Assembly (NCBI GenBank): GCA_905221605.1
Contig: CAJNDS010001447.1
Coordinates: 77,501-141,500 of the forward strand
Origin: Symbiodinium natans
Taxonomy: Eukaryota; Sar; Dinophyceae; Suessiales; Symbiodiniaceae
Direction: 5' to 3'
Length of the DNA stretch: 64,000 nt
Positions 10,003 to 19,499 of this stretch are shown piece after piece. Made by a program: the position numbers and the translations under genes. Numbering within the stretch: position 1 is the first letter of the stretch; each line of letters begins with the position of its first letter. Below the pieces are notes generated by a model, which searched no databases, was not told where the DNA came from, and worked only from the letters and a program-made list of their open reading frames with translations.

Positions 10003-10550
10003 ACCGTGACCACGCCGAAACCCGCAGAGGGGTTACGTTCGTATGTCAACAAACGCAAAAACACGATGGTTTTGGCACCGCGCCAACGCCGAAACCCGCA
10101 GAGGGGTTACGTTCGTATGTCAAAAAACGCAAAAACACGATGGTTTTGGCACCGCGCCAACGCCGAAACCCGCAGAGGGGTTACGTTTGTATGTCAAAAA
10201 ACGCAAAAACACGATGGTTTTGGCACCGCGCCAACGCCGAAACCCGCAGAGGGGTTACGTTTGTATGTCAAAAAAGGCAAAAACACGATGGTTTTGGCAC
10301 CGCGCCAACGCCGAAACCCGCAGAGGGTTGTCTGCGCCCACGAAAAAAAGTTCCAAAAACGACGGTTTTAGCACCGCGACCCGGCGATTACCCGCAGAGG
10401 GTTGTCCGCGGTCAGAAAGAAACGTCAACAAACGACGGTTTTGGCACTGCGACCACGCCGAAACCCGCAGAGGGTTGTCCGCGGACACAAAGAAACGTAA
10501 AAAAACGACGGTTTTAGCACCACGACCACGCCGAAACCCGCAGAGGGTTG
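10003..10550. repeat. 74-bp satellite (about 8 units)
   Basis: The unit contains GCCGAAACCCGCAGAGGGGT, TACGTTCGTATGTCAAAAAA and CGCAAAAACACGATGGTTTT. CCCGCAG recurs at 10,021, 10,095 and 10,169, giving a 74-bp period. The last three units carry a shorter GAGGGTTGTC variant. 74 is not a multiple of three, yet the plus-strand frame stays open through all units. Confidence 0.93.
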
Positions 10551-10639
10551 CAATCCCGATTGGCGATGTCAACCCAGCCCGCCGCCTTAGAAAGAGTAAT
10601 TTTAATTTAGAAATCTAGGACTGGGTACGAAGGTCTAGG

Positions 10640-10972
10640 CAATTCACTCATTGCAATTCACTCTATGCAATTCACTCTATGCACTTCACTCTATGCACTT
10701 CACTCTATGCACTTCACTTCACTCTATGCACTTCACTCTATGCACTTGACTCTGTGCACTTCACTCTATGCACTTCACTCTATGCACTTCACTCTATGCA
10801 CTTCACTCTATGCGCTTCACTCTATGCACTTCACTCTGTGCACTTGACTCTATGCACTTCACTCTATGCACTTCACTCTGTGCGCTTCACTCTATGCACT
10901 TCACTCTATGCACTTCGCTCTATGCGCATCACTCTATGCACTTCACTCTATGTACTTCAACCTATGTTGTTG
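10640..10972. repeat. 14-bp tandem repeat, CTATGCACTTCACT
   Basis: About 23 units of CTATGCACTTCACT with G/A and C/T substitutions and one slippage (CACTTCACTTCACT). Frames across it read ALHSMHFTLCTS-type repeats in all phases. No gene is called. Confidence 0.95.
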
Positions 10973-11600
10973 GGTCAGAGGGCTCCGCACGGAAGAACCC
11001 TTCGCGATGCTTTCGGGAACAACAAAAACGACCTACCCTAAACCCTATAAACCCTGAACCCTGAACCCTAAACCCTATAAACCCTGAACCCTGAACCCTA
11101 AATGCTGGGTCTCTTGGTCGCCAGGCCCTTCTTGGGGACGAGGGGTGGATCGCTCCGCTTTGCCCTCCATATAAAAAATGGCTGCGGGTGCAAGGTTTGG
11201 GGGTATAGGGTTTAGGGCTAGGGTTTAGGGTTGAGGCTGTAGGTTTCAGGCTCTGGGGCCCAAAACGAAGCCCCTCAACTGCAACAAGTCGCCAGCACGG
11301 TTCTCTTCAGAGAAGAACCACATACTTCTCGGCGTGACAATACTGAGCACGATCATGATAAATACTCACAAGAACAGGCACCATAAAATGCAGACTGCTT
11401 CATAGCAAGAATCACAAGAACATATGCAAAGCCTTCTGAGACTGAGCGCCCCATGTATGTGCAATGTTCTATCTCAACCCTAAACCCCCAAACTTGCTAA
11501 ACCCGAAAGAAGCCCTAAAGCATAAACCCTAAACCCTAAACCCTGAACCCGAAGCCCTAAACCCTAAACCCTAAACAACGATGGGACTCCTGTACAAATT

Positions 11601-12785
11601 TCACTTCACATAGGGGGCAGCTCTTTGGTCGCCCGTGCCCGACCTCCCTAAACCCCCCCCCCCCCCCAAAAGTTGAGGGTTTAATTAGGGTTTAGAGTTT
11701 AGGGTTGGTTTAGGGTTTAGGGTTTAGGGTTTAGGGTTCAGGGTTTAGGGTTCAGGGTTCAGGGTTTAGGGTTTAAGGTTTGAGGTTTAGGGTTTAGCTA
11801 AACCCTAAACCCTAAACCCTAAACCCTAACCCCTAAACCCTAAACCCTAACCCCTAAACCCTAAACCCTAAACCCTAAAGCTGCAGTTCGCCAATGCAGG
11901 CTGAGGCCTCGGGGGCACGTAGCTCCTGCGCCAGGAGCACCCTTGCCCCCGCCGCTGCGCCTTCCAGGGTCAACAGCTCAGGGTTTGGGGTTTAGGGTTT
12001 AGGGTTTAGGGTTTAGGGGTTAGGGTTTAGGGTTTAGGGCTTGGGGCTCCGCTAGAGTCCGCTTTGCTGCCTCTGCACTCAAAACATCGCAGCCTGTGCG
12101 ACAATCTTCGCGCCAAACTCGAATGCAGCTGCCGGCATTGGGTTTAGGGTTTAGGGTTTAGGGTTTAGGGTTTAGGGTTTAGGGTTTAGGGTATAGGGTT
12201 TAGGGTTTAGCTGCCGGACGCTGGTGGCGAGGCAGACTTTGCAGCAGCAGACGGTGTAGATGGTCGCGACGGACCAGAGCGTGTCCCCTACTGCTGCCAC
12301 CTACAAAAGGGCGAAGCAAAGCGGACTGGTCGCCAGGTCATTGAACTCACCCCCTAAACCCTAAACCCTAAACCCTAAACCCTAAACCCTAAACCCTAAA
12401 CCCGCCCCCTAACAAAGGAACTGAGGTCCCCCCCACCCCTGTTGGAAGGCTGCATGCCTATCCCTCCACGAGTAGCAACAGTCCAGGCACACGTGGGAAC
12501 AGATGTCAATGTGTCGCCCCACACAATACAAGAACTAACCCCCCCCCCCCCTAAATAACCTTCGTGAGGCTCAATTTAATTGTGGGGAACTTCGGTGGGG
12601 CAGTATAGAGGGGCGGTAGTAGGGGAACCCAATGATTTGCAGGTATCCCAGCTACGCGATTTGACTGGATAGATCGCTGCCACTCAAGCCGGGGGCGGGT
12701 TCGGACTTGAGCCTGGCGCAAATTGGCTACGCACTCATGTTTTGTTGTTTTCTGTGTAAGTGGGTCGAACAGCTTCAACCCTAAT
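11601..12785 (-). CDS. Five-exon gene with telomeric-repeat introns, function unknown
   Basis: Minus-strand exons, in transcription order: 12785-12656 (after GGGTTTGCAG; reads LGLKLFDPLTQKTTKHECVA and WQRSIQSNR), 12300-12215 (after TTTTGTAG; VAAVGDTLWSVATIY then TVCCCKVCLATSVR), 12128-12041 (CIRVWREDCRTGCDVLS, AKRTLAEPQ), 11976-11885 (LLTLEGAAAGARVLL, LRAPEASACIGEL) and tentatively 11643-11601 (SGTGDQRAAPYVK, stop). Phases agree at all four joins (0, 2, 0, 2). Introns 2, 3 and 4 use GC donors (GCAGCT, GCCCTA, GCAGCT) and consist largely of CCCTAAA/TTTAGGG units. Intron 1 (355 bp) also contains a (CCCTAAA)7 block. Exon 2 is hydrophobic and Cys-rich, possibly membrane associated. No family is recognised. 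The last exon is weakest. The upstream start was not found. Confidence 0.6.
11683..11884. repeat. Head-to-head telomeric repeat (intron 4 of the 11.6-12.8 kb gene)
   Basis: (TTTAGGG)n from about 11,683 switches at 11,799 to (CCCTAAA)n, meeting at TTTAGCTAAA, so the block is a large imperfect palindrome. It lies inside the predicted GC-AG intron 11,644-11,884. Confidence 0.9.
12129..12214. repeat. Telomeric block flanked by 9-bp direct repeats
   Basis: On the minus strand CCGGCAGCT occurs at both edges of an approximately 70-bp CCCTAAA-type block. The 9-bp repeat looks like a target-site duplication. A GC donor and AG acceptor placed within the two copies restore an in-phase join of exons 2 and 3 of the 11.6-12.8 kb gene. 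Confidence 0.75.
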
Positions 12786-13083
12786 CTGCAAACCCTAACC
12801 CTAACCCCTTAACCCTAAAGCCCGAAAACCCAAAAGCCCCAGACCCGACATGTCCCAAGACGAAATTTGCCTGAAAACCCTGACGATCCCTTCCACACCA
12901 AAACCCTGATAAATTGTCAACCCCTATGAACTTAATCCCTTACACACCCTAAACCCTAACCCTAAACCCTAAACCCTAAACCCTAAACCCTAAACCCTAA
13001 AAACGGGCGCCTTGCTCATGGCAAAGCTGCGTCACTACCGATGCCTCGGTTTACGGGTTTAAGGCTCATAGGCTTTAGGGTTT

Positions 13084-13213
13084 AGGGGTTTGGGTTTAGG
13101 GTTTAGGGTTTAGGGTTTAGGGTTTAGGGTTTAGGGTTTAGGGTTTAGGGTTTAGGGTTTAGGGTTTAGGGTTTAGGGTTTAGGGTTTAGGGTTTAGGGT
13201 TTAGGGTTTAGGG
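13084..13213 (+). repeat. (TTTAGGG)n block
   Basis: About 18 nearly perfect units bordered by degenerate telomere-like sequence. Confidence 0.95.
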
Positions 13214-13584
13214 TTAGGGTTTAAGGCTTGTAGGCGATTCAGGCCAAACCCCTCAACCCTAACGAAACCCTGGCGAAGAACCACCGTCCTCCAATTAACA
13301 CTGCGAGTCTTGAAATGCAAACCGCACACACAAACACACACAAGCACCCCTTCATCAGGTCTTACAGCAAAGGTTTGAGGGCTGAGGTAGCCCATCTTCC
13401 TGCTTACTTTTGTTTGGGGGGAGGGGGGGGGGGCGGGGGGTCTGGTAGCTGATGCAAAATACTTAGGTTTCAGGACCAAGGGCGTTTGCTGTGGATTGGC
13501 AGCTGCTTGAAGCCCTGGCCCAACCCTAAACCCTAAACCTATTTAAACCCCAAACCCTAAATCGTAAACACCGTAAACCCTAAG

Positions 13585-13710
13585 CCCTTAACCGTAAACC
13601 CTAAACCCTAAACCCTAAACCCTAAACCCTAAACCCTAAACCCTAAACCCTAAACCCTAAACCCTAAACCCTAAACCCTAAACCCTAAACCCTAAACCCT
13701 AAACCCTATA
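13585..13710 (-). repeat. (CCCTAAA)n block
   Basis: About 17 units, opposite in orientation to the block at 13,084-13,213 with roughly 370 bp between them. Together they could form a long hairpin. Confidence 0.95.
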
Positions 13711-13826
13711 AACCCCAAACCCTAAACCCGCATGTCGAGGCTTAACGCAAAGCCAGAACCATGGTAGTCATTGATCTCACTCGCAAGGCTTTGGGTTTCA
13801 GGGTTTGGGGTTTAGGGTTTCAGGTT

Positions 13827-13920
13827 GGGATGTTCCCCCTTATACTAACAGTCCTTAATAGGGATGATAGTAGGGGGTACTAGAAGCCCTACTAAGGACT
13901 GTATCAGGGGAAACATCCTA
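13827..13920. mobile_element. MITE-like palindrome, family C, copy 2
   Basis: The arms GGATGTTCCCCCTTATACTA/ACAGTCCTTAATAGGG and CCCTACTAAGGACTGTATCA/GGGGAAACATCC are inverted repeats around a short core. The termini match 1427-1523. Confidence 0.75.
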
Positions 13921-14559
13921 AGTTTCAGGTCGGGGTTTCAGGTCTCCGGGGTGTTTATTTTGGGTTTGGGGTTTGTTGAGGGTTTATAGTTAACCCTAAA
14001 CCCTCATTAAACCCTAAGCCCTACACCCTAAAACCCCCCGGCAAGACGTACGAAGGGATGACTATACTGAACTTGGAACCCTAGCCAAAATTTATCTTTT
14101 GCTGTTTATTAGAGTACCCAAAAACTCACTTAAAAAAAGTACCCCCCCCCCCCCCCCCCCCCAAGATGAGATCGGAAAACAGCTGGGGCTGCCACGAGGG
14201 CGTTTGCACCATCCAAGGAGTAGAGGCCTGTGTAGGGGTTGCGGTGTATCGGGTTTGGGGCTTCGGGCTTAGGGTTTAGGGTATGGTGTTCAGGCTTTAA
14301 GGTTTAGGGCAAGTTTAGGGCTCAGAGATTAGGGCTTAGGGTTCCGTTTACAGGGCCTGGGGTTGAAAGTCTGTTCCCGTACTATATCGGCCCCCAGTTT
14401 GAGGTCCTTGTATACCTCTGTATACCCCCCCCCCCCCCCAAAAAAAAAAAAAGGCCATCGAAGAGTTCCCACCATTGCTCCCAAAAAAGTCGCGTGGGGA
14501 GTGTCTTTGTTTGCAACTGATGCACGATGACAGCGCAAGGTCAACGTCAAGTGCAACCA

Positions 14560-14880
14560 CAGATCCATACTGAAATCTCGGGCAAAGCTCAACAACCCCA
14601 AGCCGATCAAGGTGCATTTGTGGTTTCGCCAGGGCCTTCGTGAAGAAGTCGGCGGGGTTCTGTGTCCCGGGAATCCAACACAACTTGATCAACACATCTT
14701 GTACCGCTGCCTGTATCCAACAGACGCGCAAGTCAACATGTCGGATCCTTCGCAGAAGCCATGCATGTTTTCGATGTTGATCGCCTCTTGCACGAATCGG
14801 GTGCCGCCTCATTGCATGCTGACGGTCCATACACGTGTTGCATGGCTTCTTTCGACCCCGTTGCTTCAGCTAATGTAAAG
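14560..14880 (-). pseudogene. Ty1/copia retrotransposon RNase H remnant
   Basis: The minus-strand frame reads RRIRHVDLRVCWIQAAVQD, then VLIKLCWIPGTQNPADFFTK and ALAKPQMHLDRLG. This is the end of a copia RNase H: an H-D-R helix, the W-I/V-P-G-T-x-x-N-x-A-D motif and the FTKAL tail. A sister frame just upstream (GFTLAEATGSKEAMQHV) fits the preceding Ser/Glu-Ala helix but is out of phase, suggesting a frameshift. No gag, protease, integrase or LTR was found nearby, and a telomere-like stretch with a poly-C run (14,426-14,440) lies just beyond. It is treated as a truncated relic. Family call good, boundaries approximate. Confidence 0.7.
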
Positions 14881-15728
14881 CCACGAGCCTTGGTGACGGA
14901 ATATTAAATTCGAAGTACGATATGGTTTTCTATGTGTATGTGTGTATATCTATACACAAAGATTATACGGAAGCATTGGGTTCATGAATTCATCGGGCAT
15001 ATAAGGTTTATAGGCCCTGCCTGAAGGATCATGGGTCCTTATGCCTAGGGTCATAGTTATATAAGTTGTAAAGTAGGGTAAGTGCATTTTTCTACTGCAG
15101 GTAGACTACGAACCTTCAAATTGCGCGCGCTAGCCGCTCGAAACGCGACCGTTCCCCAGCCCTCCATTAGACCACGCTCCTCCGTGGGTTTAGGGTGTAG
15201 GGTTTCGGGCTTGGAGGGCTTTTTGCAGAGCGCTGGGCACGAATGGGGACAAAGGGCACGCTGGAAGGATTGAAGGCCGAGGCTTCCGAACCCAAAAACC
15301 CTCAGAATCAAACGGGTCAATCCTAAACCCTTAACCCTAAACCCTAAACCCCAGTTTAGGGTTTAGCCTTTATAGTCCCTATAGCAGGAAAACGGAAACA
15401 AGAGTACCACAGGGGCATCCCCCAGGGGTTCCGTTTGGGGCTTGGTGTTTCGAATTGGGGTTTAGAGCTTAGAGTATCTCGTTCTTGCTTTCCAGGCTGG
15501 CCTCATGTCATACTTTACAAAAAGGCATCTCCCCTAGGCATTTCTTTCGGTGGGCTTCAAACCCACCAAAATCCTAAACCCACAACCCACAACCCATCGG
15601 CATGGACAGTAAGCGCGGCGCAATCAGCGGCCAGAATGACCTCCGGAGTACGCACAGGTCACCCCTCCATCACCCCGGACCCCGATCTTTGATCCACAAG
15701 CCTTCCTGAGACTCTGTTCATGATGGTT

Positions 15729-15851
15729 TCCGCTACTACCCCCCTTTCTACAACCCCGCCTAGGTTCCCCCATAGTTATGGCCATTTACGGATTACTAAG
15801 CCTAATTAAGGTTATGTAGGGGGGAATGGGGGGGGGCGGTAGTATAGCGGG
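15729..15851. mobile_element. MITE-like palindrome, family F
   Basis: Left TTCCGCTACTACCCCCCTT and right GGGGGGCGGTAGTATAGCGG are imperfect inverted termini around an AT-rich core. A related CCCTACTACCGCCCC segment occurs (reverse strand) near 12,605-12,630. Confidence 0.55.
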
Positions 15852-16244
15852 GGCCTAAAAACCCTAAACCCTGAACCTTGGAAGCTCGGAAGCCGTCCCC
15901 AGTGGCCGCCATGTCACATCCGAAGCCCTAAGCCCCGAAGCCTAAATAGGGTTTAGGGTTTAGGGTCAGGTCTTAGGGGTTAGGGTTTAGGGTAAAACTC
16001 TAAGCCCTAGGCCCCAACACCTGCTGAACCCTGGATGGTGCCTTAAAACCTTGAGCCATCCCAAACAGCCCACCAACTCTAAGCCCCAAGCCCGAAAACC
16101 CTCCCAATTCTGGAAATGGTTTACAAGTAGGAGCCTCCCAAGTTAGAAGTTGGGTTGTCGTCACAGGTCCTAAGCTGGGTTCTAAGCCTCATCCTTTCGG
16201 CCATATCTCCCTTAGCTACAGAAAGTAGGGTGGCCCCTGCGGCA

Positions 16245-16430
16245 ACCTAAACCCCTAAACCCCTAAACCCCTAGACCCCTGAACCCCTGAACCCCTAAAC
16301 CCCTAAACCCCTAAACCCCTAAACCCCTAAACCCCTAAACCCCTAAACCCCTAAACCCCTAAACCCCTAAACCCCTAAACCCCTAAACCCCTAAACCCCT
16401 GACCCCCTAAACCCCTAAACCCAAAACCCT
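16245..16430 (-). repeat. (ACCCCTAA)n octamer telomere-variant array
   Basis: About 21 units of CCCCTAAA with a few CCCCTGAA/CCCCTAGA substitutions. The unit is one C longer than the usual heptamer and is kept throughout the block. Confidence 0.95.
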
Positions 16431-16622
16431 GAAAATCCAAAACGTAGCCCTTAAGGAGCCGAATTACCAGGTTAAGCACCCTCATGAACCCTAAGCCCTA
16501 AACCCAAAGCTCTAAACCCTAACCCCAAAATCCTGAACCCTGAACCCCATGCCCTAAACCCTAAACCCTAAACCCTAAACCCTAAACCCTAAACCCTAAA
16601 CCCTAAACCCTAAACCCTCAAC

Positions 16623-16697
16623 CTGGGGTCGGGGCACCTCGAACTGCTCTTGGGCCACATCGCCAAGCTGCTCCTGGACCGGCCTGGTCGTCGACTT
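16623..16697 (-). CDS. 25-codon exon between two telomeric blocks
   Basis: On the minus strand the segment opens exactly after CCCTACAG and ends CCCCAG before GTTGAGGGTTTAGGG, both consensus-like splice sites built on telomeric units. It reads KSTTRPVQEQLGDVAQEQ then FEVPRPQ, phase 0 at both ends. The opposite strand is also open (HLELLLGHIAKLLLDRP), so strand choice rests on the splice sites. Partner exons were not identified. Confidence 0.5.
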
Positions 16698-16702
16698 CTG
16701 TA

Positions 16703-16768
16703 GGGTTTAGGGTTTAGGGTTTAGGGTTTAGGGTTTAGGGTTTAGGGTTTAGGGTTTAGGGTTTAGGG
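16703..16768 (+). repeat. (TTTAGGG)n block
   Basis: Nine units immediately adjoin the exon-like segment 16,623-16,697. On the other side lies a CCCTAAA block (16,550-16,618), so the exon sits between inverted telomeric arrays. Confidence 0.95.
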
Positions 16769-17710
16769 TCTACAGGACATACAGGGTAGAATCGTTTACA
16801 GGGCACCTGGGATTTACAGCGTTGAACCAGGGGTGCTTAGAGTGTAGGTCGGGTTTCGGTTTTGAAACCTCGACCCTAAGCCGACATGCCCAAGAAGCCC
16901 AGTACCCTCGAAAAAGCTTCCCGAAGAACTGATGCTTCATGGATACGGGCCAAATAAGTTCGAATTGCTGTTTTGGGCATCTGATTTTTCAAGGATATGA
17001 AGGATCGGCTTGGTTGTTCAGGTTCAGGGTTTACGGCTTAGGGCTTCGGCTTTGGGATTTTTAGGGTGTAGGGTTTCGGGTATGGGGCCTAGGGCACCGG
17101 ACTGAATGACGGGCGGGAGCGATACATCTATACTCGTAGGTAGGTAGCTGCCTACTAGTAAATACTACGTAAGTAGGTACTCATGTTGACCTAGGCACCT
17201 ACTGGTAGTAGGTCGGCGTAGGTGGGTAAGGGGGAGTGTTTGTCCCGACTTCGGTGTAATGGGAGTAGGCTCTAGGACGGCCATCCGTCAGGAAACTCCT
17301 CATGAAGTTTAATCGCCCTGCTTTGGCCCACCGCAGCTCATGTTGCCGCCCTACCTAAGCCCCGAAAACTCTCGCACTCAGGCGGGGGGAGGAGAGGGTG
17401 GAGCGGGAGGGCGGGGAGGGAGGGGGGGCAAGGTTGGGGGGAGGGGGAGGTCCGTGAATGCTCCTACAAACTCTATAAACCCTGCAAATCGTAGAAACCC
17501 CGAAGCCCTAAAAATCCTCTAAACCTCTCTCAGCCCTCTAACCCATCCCCCTCAAAAAAAACAAAAGAGAGACTGAACCCAAAACGTATTGGAGAGAAAC
17601 CCTACACCCTTAAAACCCTAAACCCTTAACCCTAAACTGTAACCCCTAAACCGCCTAAACACTCCTAAACCCTAAACCCTAAAAACCCTTAACCCTTAAA
17701 ACCCCCAAAC

Positions 17711-17830
17711 CGCAGGGATCCCAGGCTCGCTCCAGTCCAGCAGATGCGCCCTCGGGGGCTCCGAAGCACACGGGGCAGCGGCCTCGGCTTCGTGCTGCAT
17801 AATGTAGGAGCCTGAATACTTCGAATAAGT
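17711..17830 (-). CDS. Exon-like island with poly-C acceptor
   Basis: On the minus strand a run of about 20 C and AG (17,831-17,853) precedes a 120-base open segment that ends before GTTTGGGGGTTTTAAGGG. One frame reads LFEVFRLLHYAARSRG and CPVCFGAPEG (a CxxC); another reads SGSYIMQHEAEAAAPC. I cannot choose the frame, so only the exon position is proposed. Confidence 0.35.
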
Positions 17831-18056
17831 CTGGGGGGGGGGGGGGGGGGGGGAGGGGTTAAAATAGTATACTTTGTATAAAGGGACCACAAGGACATGT
17901 TACGAGAATTTTGCAAAAGAGTGATCATGATTACTACCAAGCCAAAGACGAGGACAACGAACGCTTGCCCGGATTGACGCCAAAATGGATGAGACCACCG
18001 CATACCACCACCCCCACCATCAACCCTAAACCCTAAACCCTAAACCCTAAACCCTC

Positions 18057-18275
18057 CTTTTCGGCTGGCCCTCGGGAGCCCATGTGGGCTTTGTTCTTTT
18101 GAGGAACCTTAGGATCCCTCCTGAGGCGGTGCTGCAGCAATCGTTGGGCTGCTAGCATCCACAACATCTCAAAAAGAGAGAACACACCACACATGACAAG
18201 GGTGAGAGTAGAAATACTGACACTCATGCCAATAGTGGCCATGATGCCAGCAAAGCCTAGCCTCAGTCTTTCGTG
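18057..18275 (-). CDS. Membrane-protein exon
   Basis: The minus-strand frame begins near HERLRLGFAG and passes an internal Met at 18,242. It contains a strongly hydrophobic segment (GIMATIGMSVSISTLTL then VMCGVFSLFEMLWML) and then a basic tail (RLLQHRLRRDPKVPQK). The frame runs into GAGGGTTTAGGG at 18,056, a possible GA donor or an overlooked GT site. A second minus-strand segment at about 17,880-17,990 (QAFVVLVFGLVVIMITLL) could be the next membrane helix. The acceptor is not clear because several AGs lie at 18,264-18,275. Family unknown; coding potential looks good. Confidence 0.5.
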
Positions 18276-18290
18276 AATGAGATTGGAGGT

Positions 18291-18423
18291 TTAGGGTTTA
18301 GGGTTTAGGGTTTTGGAGGTTTAGGGTTTAGGGTTTAGGGTTTAGGGTTTAGGGTTTAGGGTTTAGGGTTTAGGGTTTAGGGTTTAGGGTTTAGGGTTTA
18401 GGGTTTAGGGTTTAGGGTTTAGG
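18291..18423 (+). repeat. (TTTAGGG)n block
   Basis: About 18 units with one interruption (TTTTGGAGG near 18,312). Confidence 0.95.
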
Positions 18424-18560
18424 GCATGCAAAGCAGTGTCTTTGCAACTTCGCGAGAGCGGGACATGCCTTCTTCCGGCTTAGGGTCTCAGGCTCCTTTG
18501 GGCTATTTGGGGGTGGCCTTTTACGCCCTTTGAAACATACTTGTATCTCGGGCCCCTTAT

Positions 18561-18675
18561 CTAGGCTGCCCAGTAACCTAGGCTTAAAAAGGGGTGCCCT
18601 TTTTTGCTTAAAGGGGTTTAGAAGGGAACCTAAACCCCCCAAAAAAGGGAATAAGGGTACTACTGGGCATCCTAG
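18561..18675. mobile_element. MITE-like element, family B, copy 1
   Basis: The left end CTAGGCTGCCCAGTAACC and right end GTACTACTGGGCATCCTAG are inverted. The interior has GGGTGCCCTTTTTTGCTTAA and AAAAAAGGGAATAAGG. The same ends and interior recur at 35,914, 39,541 and 42,174. Confidence 0.8.
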
Positions 18676-19214
18676 TTATAAACCCAATCTGAAATACCCC
18701 AACAGCCAACCTAGTTTTGTGTAGGGTTCAGGGAAGACTTTGAGTCACGGCAACCACCCAAACTGCTCGCCTAAACTCGTAGAACCTTAAGAGGCAATCG
18801 GGCTTCCTAGCCGGGTTTAGGGTTGATAGAGTTTAGAGGTTAGTTTTAGGGTTTAGGGTTTAGGGTTTAGGGTTTAGGGTTTAGGGTTTAGGGTTTCGGG
18901 TTTGGGCTCCCTACATCCCCGCAGGCGTCAAACCCGCACAGCCTGAACCTTCAAGCTTAGCTACATCCCCAACAGCCTCAAACCCCCAAAGCTCGAAAAC
19001 CTCCTGACCCCAAACCCTAAACCCCAAACTTAAACCCTAAACCCTAAACCCTAAACCCCAAAAAACCCCAAACTTGGAGAGAATGGGGGGGGTCTCTTCA
19101 GCGGAAAGCGGTTCTGAGGCACAGTCCAAGGCGCCCGGCAGCGGTGCTTTGCCGCTTTTCCGGCGGGGCCTCGTGGTTTTTGGAGCTGAGTCCTTTTTAG
19201 GGTTTAGCGTTTCG

Positions 19215-19300
19215 GAGGTTTAGGGTTTAGGGTTTAGGGTTTAGGGTTTAGGGTTTAGGGTTTAGGGTTTAGGGTTTAGGGTTTAGGGTTTAGGGTTTAG
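19215..19300 (+). repeat. (TTTAGGG)n block
   Basis: About 11 perfect units. The stretch that follows (19,300-20,780) is mostly unique sequence. Confidence 0.95.
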
Positions 19301-19499
19301 GGGTTGTTTTCAGGTCTGATTTACGTAATGGTTTTAGGGCTGGGGCTTTAGGGATTTAGGGCTGTTTTGGCCTTGCGGGGTTTAGGTGTTTTGGGGGAGG
19401 TTTTGTGGCTTGGTTGAAAGGCGCAGTGGCCCAGAAGGGTTGAAAGTTTTAAGGTTTTGGATCTATTATGGGGTTTAGGGTTTGAAATTTAAGGTTTAA

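Noticed and set aside
6047-10517. Long ORFs of 722, 737 and 976 codons as protein-coding genes
   Set aside because: They are a consequence of stop-free satellite units, open on both strands. No strand or frame is favoured. Kept as a finding, not as CDS.
10665-11064. ORFs with HSMHFTLCTSLYAL repeats
   Set aside because: The 14-bp array is open in all frames on plus; no evidence for a gene.
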